The notes under the pieces: generated by a model | The model's database searches: none | Told to the model about the DNA's origin: nothing | The model's input: the letters and a program-made list of their open reading frames with translations, nothing else | Source: an uncultured Saprospiraceae bacterium | GTDB lineage: Bacteria > Bacteroidota > Bacteroidia > Chitinophagales > Saprospiraceae | Reading direction: 5' to 3' | Length of the DNA: 7,917 nt | Assembly: GCA_937894165.1 (NCBI GenBank) | Contig: CALCSX010000364.1 | Location: 1 to 7,917, forward strand | Shown: positions 1-4,946 of the stretch, one piece after another | Layout: each line of letters starts with the position of its first letter | How positions within the stretch are numbered: position 1 is the stretch's first letter | Program-made: the position numbers and the translations under genes

Positions 1-146
1 CAAAACGAGGTTTTCTCCACTTGTTTCACAGGGCTATACCCTGTGCTAAGATATTGCGCCACCTTCGGGGCTTATTGTGAAATATTGAAGGCACGCAATA
101 CAAACTTGCGTTGGCAGTAGATCGGTAAAGTGTTATAGGCACATTT
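1..146. repeat. Long direct repeat, copy A (cut by window edge)
   Basis: This stretch recurs at 328-473 with four differences by eye (positions 56, 65, 98 and 139 of this copy), so the duplication is recent or kept uniform. It holds a perfect hairpin with arms CACAGGG (27-33) and CCCTGTG (39-45) around the loop CTATA, then a second, imperfect stem-loop (about 52-86) with a CC-TTCG-GG tip. No plausible gene runs through it; the open frames on either strand only translate the repeats. It probably extends left of the window, because its first bases are the end of a hairpin module that precedes the other copy. Confidence 0.9.
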
Positions 147-280
147 AAAACTTGCGCCAGCAGATTAGACCGGAAAGATTATTAAAGGCACATTTAAAAA
201 CTTGCGCCAGCACAATAACTGGAAGATTGGTATAGTAACATTTAGAAACTTGCGCCAGCAGAGATCAGGATTTAGGTATA
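105..280. repeat. Degenerate ~48-bp tandem repeat
   Basis: The core CTTGCG occurs at 105, 151, 201 and 249 (steps of 46, 50 and 48 bp), each time preceded by a CATTTA-A-rich stretch (from the second unit on) and followed by YYRGCA. The parts between cores can also be aligned (forms of CCGGAAAG and TATAGGCACATTT), so the whole ~48-bp unit is tandemly repeated. The last unit runs into the TTCG hairpin module. One more unit lies at 432-478, and degraded units lie at 2354-2430. Function unknown. Confidence 0.8.
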
Positions 281-283
281 AAT

Positions 284-333
284 CCGGTTTTGTCATGATT
301 TTTGCTTCCTTCGGGCAAAAATCCCGCCAAAAC
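284..333. repeat. TTCG hairpin module, copy 1
   Basis: This is a dispersed module centred on a perfect 9-bp stem, GATTTTTGC with GCAAAAATC, whose loop contains CCTTCGG. Near-identical copies are at 499-547 and 2437-2487, all in the same orientation. The form resembles REP-type palindromes or a stable RNA hairpin. It is followed directly by the long direct repeat at 328. Confidence 0.8.
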
Positions 334-473
334 GAGGTTTTCTCCACTTGTTTCACAGGGCTATACCCTGTGCTAAGATATTTCGCCACCTGCGGGGCTT
401 ATTGTGAAATATTGAAGGCACGCCATACAAACTTGCGTTGGCAGTAGATCGGTAAAGTGTTATAGACACATTT
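328..473. repeat. Long direct repeat, copy B
   Basis: This is the second copy of the 146-bp repeat at 1-146, offset by 327 bp in the same orientation, with four mismatches by eye. The CACAGGG/CCCTGTG hairpin falls at 354-372 and is unchanged. After position 473 the copies diverge: this one continues into a degraded tandem unit and the second TTCG hairpin module, while copy A continues into the tandem array. Confidence 0.9.
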
Positions 474-498
474 ACAAACCTGCGCAAACAATGTTATT

Positions 499-547
499 GG
501 CTTTAGTCACGATTTTTGCTTCCTTCGGGCAAAAATCCCGCCAAAAG
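499..547. repeat. TTCG hairpin module, copy 2
   Basis: The core stem GATTTTTGC/GCAAAAATC and its loop are identical to the modules at 284-333 and 2437-2487; only the left shoulder differs (GGCTTTAGTCAC in place of GGTTTTGTCAT). It is followed 34 bp later by the short perfect hairpin at 581-597, the same arrangement as on the far side of the ATPase gene. Confidence 0.8.
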
Positions 548-580
548 TACTTTACTTTTAAATTTAATTCTAAGATAGTT

Positions 581-597
581 TGACCTCTCTGAGGTCA
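581..597. repeat. Short perfect hairpin, left copy
   Basis: TGACCTC and GAGGTCA form a perfect 7-bp inverted repeat around the loop TCT. The same 17 bases occur at 2521-2537, again about 35 bp after a TTCG hairpin module and again preceded by AGTTT or AATTT. It closes the left composite repeat. No poly-T run follows on either strand, so it does not look like a simple terminator. Confidence 0.8.
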
Positions 598-638
598 TTC
601 GAAGAAGGAATTTTCACACTTGAGCCTTTAAATGCACG

Positions 639-731
639 CTTATTTGGAAAAAAATGCAAAATAAGATCAAATGATTGATCTTATTTGGAAAAAAATACTA
701 AATAAGATCAAATGATTGATCTTATTTAGTA
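639..731. repeat. Tandem palindromic array downstream of the ATPase gene
   Basis: A 41-bp unit starting CTTATTTGGAAAAAAAT is repeated from 639 and from 680, with a third start at 721. Each unit holds a palindrome with 12-bp arms AAATAAGATCAA and TTGATCTTATTT around the loop ATGA (659-686 and 700-727); the second extends to 16 bp per arm (696-711 with 716-731). The same unit lies on the other side of the ATPase gene at 2244-2342, so it is tied to that gene rather than being a local accident. Confidence 0.9.
689..731 (-). terminator. Possible AT-rich terminator for the ATPase gene
   Basis: On the minus strand, 85 bp after the ATPase stop codon, the 16-bp perfect stem (731-716 with 711-696) is followed at once by seven T residues (695-689). 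This has the form of an intrinsic terminator, although the stem is very AT-rich. A second stem (686-659) is also followed by a T7 run (654-648). Because a similar hairpin stands in front of the gene, termination may be a by-product of the repeat. Confidence 0.45.
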
Positions 732-815
732 AGAAAGAATGAAATAAGGATAATTCTGTCAATTTTTGGACTTATTTTAAGATTATAAAATTATAAACTA
801 AAATCTGTTTTATAA

Positions 816-2237
816 TTAAACTTTGCTGTCAAGCGTATTTTTGCCTACGGTATAAGCGTAGGAAGCTGCCGGGATATATTGAATGTTCAGTCCTTCAAAT
901 TCCTTATTTCCCTCCCTGTTTATGGTAGTAACAAGGGGGTTTTGTAATTTATTCTCTTTACAGAATTTGATAAGGCTCTTCAAATCCTTGGGGTGATCAT
1001 AATATCGATCGCTCCATTTGATTTCCAATACCCAAGATGGTTTTAATGTCTTACTTAATCCCACTAAATCCACTTCCCCTCCGGTCCATCGTCCATACCA
1101 TAGAGTGAATGATTCTCTGTGCATCCATTGAGCGAAAATGGCAGTTTCTACCATATGTCCAATCATCTCATCAGTGGCTGTGATAGGAGAGAATAGAGCA
1201 CTTCTCAAAGAAGGGTTGGTAAGGTAAATTTTAAAAAAATTGTCTCGTTTAAACCGCTTTCCACTTTGGTCGATCCGTCGCACCAATTTGATTAAGTAAG
1301 CTGCTTCTAAGTATTCGAGATACTTTTTGAGCGTATTCTTTGGAACTTGTGATTGTCGACTCAAGGTTTCTAGAGAAAATTCTCCACCGCTATTGTACGC
1401 AATCGTAGTGAAAAGCGAGTTCAATTCTCTCGTATCTGCAATCCCATAAAGGCTTGGCAAGTCTCGAAGCAAAACTTTGTCTACAATATCCTGACGAATA
1501 TATCTCCCGGGATTCTCTTGTATTTTTTGAGAAAAAATTACTTCCGGATATCCTCCGAAATTGATGTAGTCGATAAAATGCTTGTTCAATTCGTCCAAAA
1601 AACTTGTCGAGTAAAACTCTGTTGTTAAGCCATCCCATTCCACATCAATTGATTTAATAAGTTTGTCAAGACCTTTTAAGGCAATATATTCATGAAAAGT
1701 AAGTGGAGGAAGAAGAAAATCAGTAAACCTTCCGGCACCACTCTCAGTGCTTGCGAATTTTAGGGCAGCTGCAGCAGAGCCGGAAACGATGAATTTATCT
1801 TTTCGGTAACTATCCACTAAGGATTTCAAGTGAACTTCCCAGTCTCGACAATATTGAATTTCGTCAAAAATAATCGTCCAGTCAGACTTATCCGACAGTC
1901 CGGTCGCTTCTTTGGCATAAAGGAATAATTGTTCTAATGGGATATTATTGTAAATAGGATTTTCAATAGTGATAAAGATGATTTTCATTGGATTTATACC
2001 ATTATCTATCATATCCTGCACCATATGATACAGCATTACGGTCTTTCCCACCCTTCGTGGTCCCATCAAGACTACCGCTCTTCTTATCTCTTTTTCGTAG
2101 ATGAGGGGTTTGAAAAGGTCGAGATAAAGCCTCCTTCTCATTTTCTGATAGTCTGTCTCAATTTGAGAATTTACCCACCAAGGGTTCTCAAATCTTATAC
2201 GATCTAGGATCTGATTTTTAGATATTTGTTTGAGCAT
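816..2237 (-). CDS. AAA-family ATPase with DUF4143 C-terminal region
   Basis: A 473-residue protein of the widespread bacterial/archaeal AAA + DUF4143 family, whose role is not established. The N-terminal ATPase domain has Walker A GPRRVGKT (59-66), Walker B TIIFDE (121-126) and a sensor-like VSGS (151-154), followed by GRFTDFLLPPLTFHEY (169-184), typical of the family. A winged-helix-like segment (about 285-320) leads to a C-terminal part with E364, GGEVD (386-390) and EIK (405-407), the layout of a PD-(D/E)xK nuclease fold. I chose the ATG at 2235-2237. An in-frame TTG at 2274-2276 would add 13 residues but lies inside a palindrome of the flanking repeat. No clear promoter or Shine-Dalgarno site is visible. 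It appears intact and stands alone between repeat arrays. ATPase assignment is firm; nuclease activity is inference. Confidence 0.93.
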   Translation of the reverse strand: MLKQISKNQILDRIRFENPWWVNSQIETDYQKMRRRLYLDLFKPLIYEKEIRRAVVLMGPRRVGKTVMLYHMVQDMIDNGINPMKIIFITIENPIYNNIPLEQLFLYAKEATGLSDKSDWTIIFDEIQYCRDWEVHLKSLVDSYRKDKFIVSGSAAAALKFASTESGAGRFTDFLLPPLTFHEYIALKGLDKLIKSIDVEWDGLTTEFYSTSFLDELNKHFIDYINFGGYPEVIFSQKIQENPGRYIRQDIVDKVLLRDLPSLYGIADTRELNSLFTTIAYNSGGEFSLETLSRQSQVPKNTLKKYLEYLEAAYLIKLVRRIDQSGKRFKRDNFFKIYLTNPSLRSALFSPITATDEMIGHMVETAIFAQWMHRESFTLWYGRWTGGEVDLVGLSKTLKPSWVLEIKWSDRYYDHPKDLKSLIKFCKENKLQNPLVTTINREGNKEFEGLNIQYIPAASYAYTVGKNTLDSKV

Positions 2238-2243
2238 AATATT

Positions 2244-2342
2244 CTTATTTAGAATAAAAATACGAAATAAGATCAAATGATTGATCTTATTTTAATATAA
2301 ATATAGAAATAAGCTATGATTGCTCTATTTTTAGTCTTATTT
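2244..2342. repeat. Palindromic array upstream of the ATPase gene
   Basis: The unit found downstream of the gene is repeated here. CTTATTT starts at 2244, 2286 and 2336 (steps 42 and 50). The central palindrome, arms AAATAAGATCAA (2265-2276) and TTGATCTTATTT (2281-2292) around ATGA, is identical to the downstream ones; the next unit (about 2306-2342) is decayed but still recognisable. The perfect palindrome ends 28 bp before the ATPase ATG, so on the minus strand it would lie in the 5' leader or promoter, and it is followed by a T5 run (2260-2256). Confidence 0.85.
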
Positions 2343-2353
2343 GATGGGATTAT

Positions 2354-2537
2354 TACATTTCTAAAATTGCATTAGAAGTTTAAGACTGGAAAGGTTTTTA
2401 TAGACACATTTACCAACTTGTATCGACAGATAAAACCCGGTTTTGTCATGATTTTTGCTTCCTTCGGGCAAAAATCCCGCCAAAACCATTAATCTTTTAA
2501 AAAATATTTCTAACATAATTTGACCTCTCTGAGGTCA
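2354..2537. repeat. Composite repeat, right copy
   Basis: Three elements recur in the same order as at about 432-597: degraded ~48-bp tandem units (2354-2430, sharing TATAGACACATTTAC), the TTCG hairpin module (2437-2487, stem GATTTTTGC/GCAAAAATC), then about 35 bp later the perfect hairpin TGACCTC-TCT-GAGGTCA (2521-2537). Orientation matches the left copy, so the ATPase gene and its palindromic arrays lie between two direct repeats of roughly 155-180 bp. A further trace, ACAAACTTGC, is at 2579-2588, inside the end of the truncated gene. Confidence 0.8.
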
Positions 2538-2576
2538 TAGGCAGGTGGATTAAGAAGTAAGCTTTATTAGCACCAG

Positions 2577-2759
2577 TTACAAACTTGCATCTGATAATTT
2601 GATGTATGATATTAAATGCCCTTGTATGATGCGCCCGCCGGAATATTCAGAAGTGAGGATATTTCCGGATTGCTGATAATGGAAAATGGTTTCTGAAGAT
2701 GTTTCACCGTTGGCGGTATTGGAGACGCGGCGGAATTTTTCGTTGTAGTAGTTGATCAT
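2577..2759 (-). pseudogene. Truncated N-acetylglutamate synthase-like gene (5' half)
   Basis: The 60-residue product begins MINYYNEKFRRVSNTANGET and continues with ETIFHYQQSGNILTSEYSGG (23-42) and GHLI (47-50). I recognise this from memory as the start of a small family of about 110 residues, common in Bacteroidota and usually labelled N-acetylglutamate synthase although its activity is doubtful. The conserved half ends near residue 50. The remaining residues come from DNA resembling the ~48-bp repeat (ACAAACTTGC), and the stop codon falls within it. The usual second half is not visible in 2345-2576, which is repeat DNA. The start is the ATG at 2757-2759. It lies 58 bp after the TfoX-like gene on the same strand. 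Confidence 0.65.
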
Positions 2760-2817
2760 GGCGGTGGGTTAAATAATTAAATTACTTGTTAGTTAAAATA
2801 CACTTATCAATCAATTT

Positions 2818-3171
2818 TCATTTACTCTTCCTCTTTTTCGATATTTTCGCCTTCCCATTATAATCCAAACAGAGATTTATCCAAAATTCAAAGTCCTTCT
2901 GACTAGAATAACCTATCGGATCAACATAGCAGTAGCCTTGATATTCTTTACCTTTCATGATCATCGGTTGAAAGCCGGGCTTCTCTGCCAGTTGTTCAGT
3001 TAAATCCGGATCAAATCGGCACATCAATTGATTGTCCCCAATATTGATGCACATTTTGCCATTGACCATAAAAGCAAGGCCACCAAACATTTTCTTTTCT
3101 TCTATTTTCAGTTCATCTACTTTGCTTAGATATTCACGAACGCGGTCGGAAAGGTTGATGTCGTAGGGCAT
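2818..3171 (-). CDS. TfoX N-terminal domain protein
   Basis: A 117-residue protein consisting of the TfoX/Sxy N-terminal domain only. The diagnostic stretch is KKMFGGLAFMVNGKM (26-40), where the family carries a conserved MFGG, followed by a CRFDPDL strand-turn (51-57) and a basic tail rich in Lys, Arg and Ser (107-117). In gammaproteobacteria, full-length TfoX/Sxy promotes competence gene expression. Single-domain relatives like this one are widespread outside that group and have no proven role, so competence should not be assumed. It starts at the ATG at 3169-3171 after an A-rich leader. It lies 156 bp downstream of the hip genes and is probably transcribed separately or by read-through. 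Confidence 0.85.
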   Translation of the reverse strand: MPYDINLSDRVREYLSKVDELKIEEKKMFGGLAFMVNGKMCINIGDNQLMCRFDPDLTEQLAEKPGFQPMIMKGKEYQGYCYVDPIGYSSQKDFEFWINLCLDYNGKAKISKKRKSK

Positions 3172-3327
3172 GATTGCGTTTTTTTTATAAGGTAAATGGT
3201 TCTATTTTAAAGTTCAGATGCAAAATTCGATCATCCTATATTGGTTAAATATTTTAAAGGTCAAATCGATAGATAAAATTAATTTTTTTTGGACCATTTG
3301 TGTCACTCTTATCGCCAACATTCTTGA

Positions 3328-4272
3328 TTAATGAATAAACATTTCTACTCGATTTGAAATCAGTTTTTTATACTCAATTTGTAGCTCACTACTAAGGAAT
3401 GAATTGTCAATTAGGTCGAAAGCTGCCGGCTTCCATTTTAATAGTCTTTTGTAAACAGCATTTATTTGTTTGTCATTTAATTTCAGAACTGCTCCAAAGC
3501 GGTCGAAATATCCTTTTTTGAAATTCTGCTTCTTTCCACCAAGCTTTAAGGCTACATCTTCCTTATCCTGTGGCAGAATTAATTTAACATTTAAAAGGTC
3601 GTATAGTGGAGAGAGGACCCAACCCATATCTGACTGATACATCGAATAGTTTTTTAGATGCATATCATTGTTTCCTATGACATAATTAAAAACCGTGAAT
3701 TCAAAAAAACGTACTTTATCCATTAAGGTGTTTGACGATAAGTCACCAATGGATTTTCCTAGCTTTTCCATAGTGCCCAAATATTTATCTGCCAATTCAA
3801 GAATCTGTAAAAAATCTATCATGTGATTTTTAGTTCCATCAGGATTACGATCAATTCGTTTGGTGATAAAGCATAGTTCTCCGGAAGCCGTTCGTATCAT
3901 ATTGACCGGAAAGATATCTAATTTGAATAATTCAGCTAATTTCATAGAAAGATGCTCATTTTCCGGCATCTGAGGGTATTGATCATTTTGTGGTTTCAGA
4001 ATGTATTGACCTTCCAAAGCATCCACGATGGTAAGTCTTCCTAAATGACCGTTTTCCAACTCGCTTTTTATCCACCCTAGTGATAATTTAGGTTGCACTC
4101 CCGGAATTGTTATTGATAACTCAACCGATTCTCTTGCCAATTTTTCCATTTCTGATAAGCGATAGGGCAACACCGGTGCATGTTTTGTCCCAAAAAATGC
4201 CACAATGCACTTTGGGTGATAGTCAATTTGATTTATTTCAAGATTACCATAGCAGTATAGACATTTATTCAT
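3328..4272 (-). CDS. hipT: HipT-like Ser/Thr kinase toxin with zinc-finger-like head
   Basis: A 314-residue HipA-family kinase lacking HipA's own N-terminal subdomain, which is encoded separately just upstream: the tripartite HipBST layout. In E. coli O127 HipT phosphorylates tryptophanyl-tRNA synthetase; the target here is unknown. Visible features: a possible metal-binding head C4xxC7...H19xxC22; the nucleotide loop SITIPGVQPK (53-62); Lys93 in ILKP; the catalytic stretch GNNDMHLKN (200-208) with Asp203; and Asp225 in PLYDLL, the metal-binding Asp. All key residues are present, so it should be active. The Ser53-Ile-Thr55 triplet sits where E. coli HipT has its SIS autophosphorylation motif. 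I chose the ATG at 4270-4272, overlapping the hipS stop by 8 bp, because it places the head at the usual distance; an ATG at 4282-4284 would add four residues. Confidence 0.88.
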   Translation of the reverse strand: MNKCLYCYGNLEINQIDYHPKCIVAFFGTKHAPVLPYRLSEMEKLARESVELSITIPGVQPKLSLGWIKSELENGHLGRLTIVDALEGQYILKPQNDQYPQMPENEHLSMKLAELFKLDIFPVNMIRTASGELCFITKRIDRNPDGTKNHMIDFLQILELADKYLGTMEKLGKSIGDLSSNTLMDKVRFFEFTVFNYVIGNNDMHLKNYSMYQSDMGWVLSPLYDLLNVKLILPQDKEDVALKLGGKKQNFKKGYFDRFGAVLKLNDKQINAVYKRLLKWKPAAFDLIDNSFLSSELQIEYKKLISNRVEMFIH

Positions 4273-4600
4273 CGCTATTGTCATTTACAGGATGAATACT
4301 TACTGCTCCGATTGCGTTTTGACAACAAGCAAGAAGTAAGCCCATGCGATCATTTTTATTGATTTTCCAACTATGAGAGGCAATGTTAAGCAACCAACCT
4401 TCCGGAATTAAGCCATCAAAAAAAGGAAACAGCCTTTTACTTCGATACGCTCTAATTGAAACCGGCATATTGAATGTGATAAAACGATTTGGGTAATTAA
4501 TTACGTAATTTTTATCATATTTAAACACATAAACTCCATTGTCATCTTCGGTTAATAAACCTGCTCTTATGCCATTATATTTGACTATTCCCTGTCGCAT
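4265..4600 (-). CDS. hipS: HipS-like neutralising subunit (HipA N-subdomain)
   Basis: A 111-residue stand-alone version of the HipA N-terminal subdomain 1 (the Couple_hipA domain). Family marks are the early AGLLTED (13-19), YVFKYDKNY (24-32), then LFPFFDGLIPEGWLL (57-71) and a C-terminal NAIGAVSIHP (95-104). In the HipBST system this protein, rather than the DNA-binding partner, blocks the kinase, as I recall through a Trp inserted near the active site; Trp69 of PEGW here is the likely equivalent. It overlaps hipB by 26 bp and hipT by 8 bp, so the three are very likely translated from one mRNA in coupled fashion. The ATG is at 4598-4600. Confidence 0.87.
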   Translation of the reverse strand: MRQGIVKYNGIRAGLLTEDDNGVYVFKYDKNYVINYPNRFITFNMPVSIRAYRSKRLFPFFDGLIPEGWLLNIASHSWKINKNDRMGLLLACCQNAIGAVSIHPVNDNSDE

Positions 4601-4796
4601 ATTTAGTATTTACCGGTCCTAAAATATGACCAAACATTTGTAAAACTTGATTGACTTTGGATAAGCTGAGATTATCTTTCCCTTGTTCTATTTTTCTAAT
4701 TACCGTAAGTGCAACACCCGCTTTATCCGCAAATTCCTCTTGAGTCAAGCCTAACTGTTTCCTTTTGGTTTTTACGAAACGCGCAATTTCTATCAT
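4575..4796 (-). CDS. hipB: HipB-like HTH repressor/antitoxin
   Basis: A 73-residue Cro/C1-type helix-turn-helix protein: LTQEEFADKAGVALTVIRKI (18-37) is the HTH, followed by the family's closing stretch LSLSKVNQVLQMFG (43-56) and a polar tail. It is the first gene of the hip operon and is expected to bind the operon's own control region, alone and with HipS/HipT. I chose the ATG at 4794-4796. An upstream in-frame TTG (4815-4817) would add seven residues but lies at the edge of operator site 1 and overlaps the -7 box, so it is unlikely to be translated. No Shine-Dalgarno site is evident. Confidence 0.88.
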   Translation of the reverse strand: MIEIARFVKTKRKQLGLTQEEFADKAGVALTVIRKIEQGKDNLSLSKVNQVLQMFGHILGPVNTKYATGNSQI

Positions 4797-4798
4797 TT

Positions 4799-4816
4799 TA
4801 TATGTATTTACATACA
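4799..4816. promoter_or_regulatory. Candidate HipB operator site 1
   Basis: TATATGTATTTACATACA contains the perfect inverted repeat TATGTA-TT-TACATA (4801-4814). It lies two bases upstream of the hipB ATG and over the expected transcription start, so a bound repressor would block initiation. It is the best of three related 18-bp sites. Confidence 0.6.
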
Positions 4817-4822
4817 AAAGTA
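4815..4822 (-). promoter_or_regulatory. Possible -7 promoter box of the hip operon
   Basis: Read on the minus strand this is TACTTTTG, an exact match to the Bacteroidota -7 consensus TAnnTTTG. Transcription would start near 4808, giving a leader of about 11 bases before the hipB ATG and placing the start inside operator site 1. I do not see a convincing -33 TTTG at the usual distance, so this is moderate evidence only. Confidence 0.45.
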
Positions 4823-4838
4823 ATTAAAATAATTAAAT

Positions 4839-4856
4839 TATATGTAATTGCGTATA
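4839..4856. promoter_or_regulatory. Candidate HipB operator site 2
   Basis: TATATGTAATTGCGTATA matches site 1 at most positions and begins exactly 40 bp from it. It is an imperfect palindrome centred on AATT with TATAT/GTATA outer arms. On the minus strand it lies upstream of the -7 box, where the -33 region would be. Confidence 0.5.
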
Positions 4857-4878
4857 AATTAAATTTTAAAATTATAAT

Positions 4879-4896
4879 TATATGCAATTAGATATA
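4879..4896. promoter_or_regulatory. Candidate HipB operator site 3
   Basis: TATATGCAATTAGATATA is the third copy, again exactly 40 bp further on, with TATAT/ATATA arms around AATT. The three copies share the consensus TATATGYAWTTRSRTAYA. Equal spacing puts them on nearly the same face of the helix if the repeat is about 3.8 turns. The surrounding DNA is very AT-rich, so some similarity is expected by chance. Confidence 0.5.
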
Positions 4897-4946
4897 AAAA
4901 GTAAATTTATAGAGGCAATTTATATTATATGATATTTCTTGGTTCT

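Noticed and set aside
105..280. CRISPR-like pattern: ~26-bp similar blocks separated by ~22 bp
   Set aside because: The intervening segments are themselves alignable (variants of CCGGAAAG and TATAGGCACATTT), the blocks are too degenerate for CRISPR repeats, and no cas gene is present. It is an ordinary tandem repeat.
165..447. Open frames of 74 and 81 codons on opposite strands in the repeat cluster
   Set aside because: Both translate the tandem units (one repeats the peptide CWRKFLNV) and overlap each other; nothing suggests a conserved protein.
581..597. TGACCTC-TCT-GAGGTCA hairpin as an intrinsic terminator
   Set aside because: No T-run follows on either strand, and the element recurs as a fixed part of the composite repeat at 2521-2537.
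1390..1638. 82-codon frame within the ATPase gene, same strand
   Set aside because: It lies entirely inside the ATPase coding sequence in another frame and has no recognisable domain.
816..2237. ATPase as the transposase or ATP-binding helper (IstB-like) of an insertion sequence
   Set aside because: The motif set is that of AAA + DUF4143 proteins, no DDE or other transposase is adjacent, and no terminal inverted repeats with a target duplication were found; the flanking units are internal palindromes arranged as direct repeats.
2818..3171. TfoX-like gene as evidence of natural competence
   Set aside because: Only the N-terminal domain is present and single-domain relatives have no shown competence role; no other competence gene is in the window.
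3259..3296. Imperfect GGTC.../...GACC pairing with an A/T palindrome between hipT and the TfoX-like gene
   Set aside because: The stem is short with a bulge and a long AT-rich loop; too weak to call a terminator or operator.
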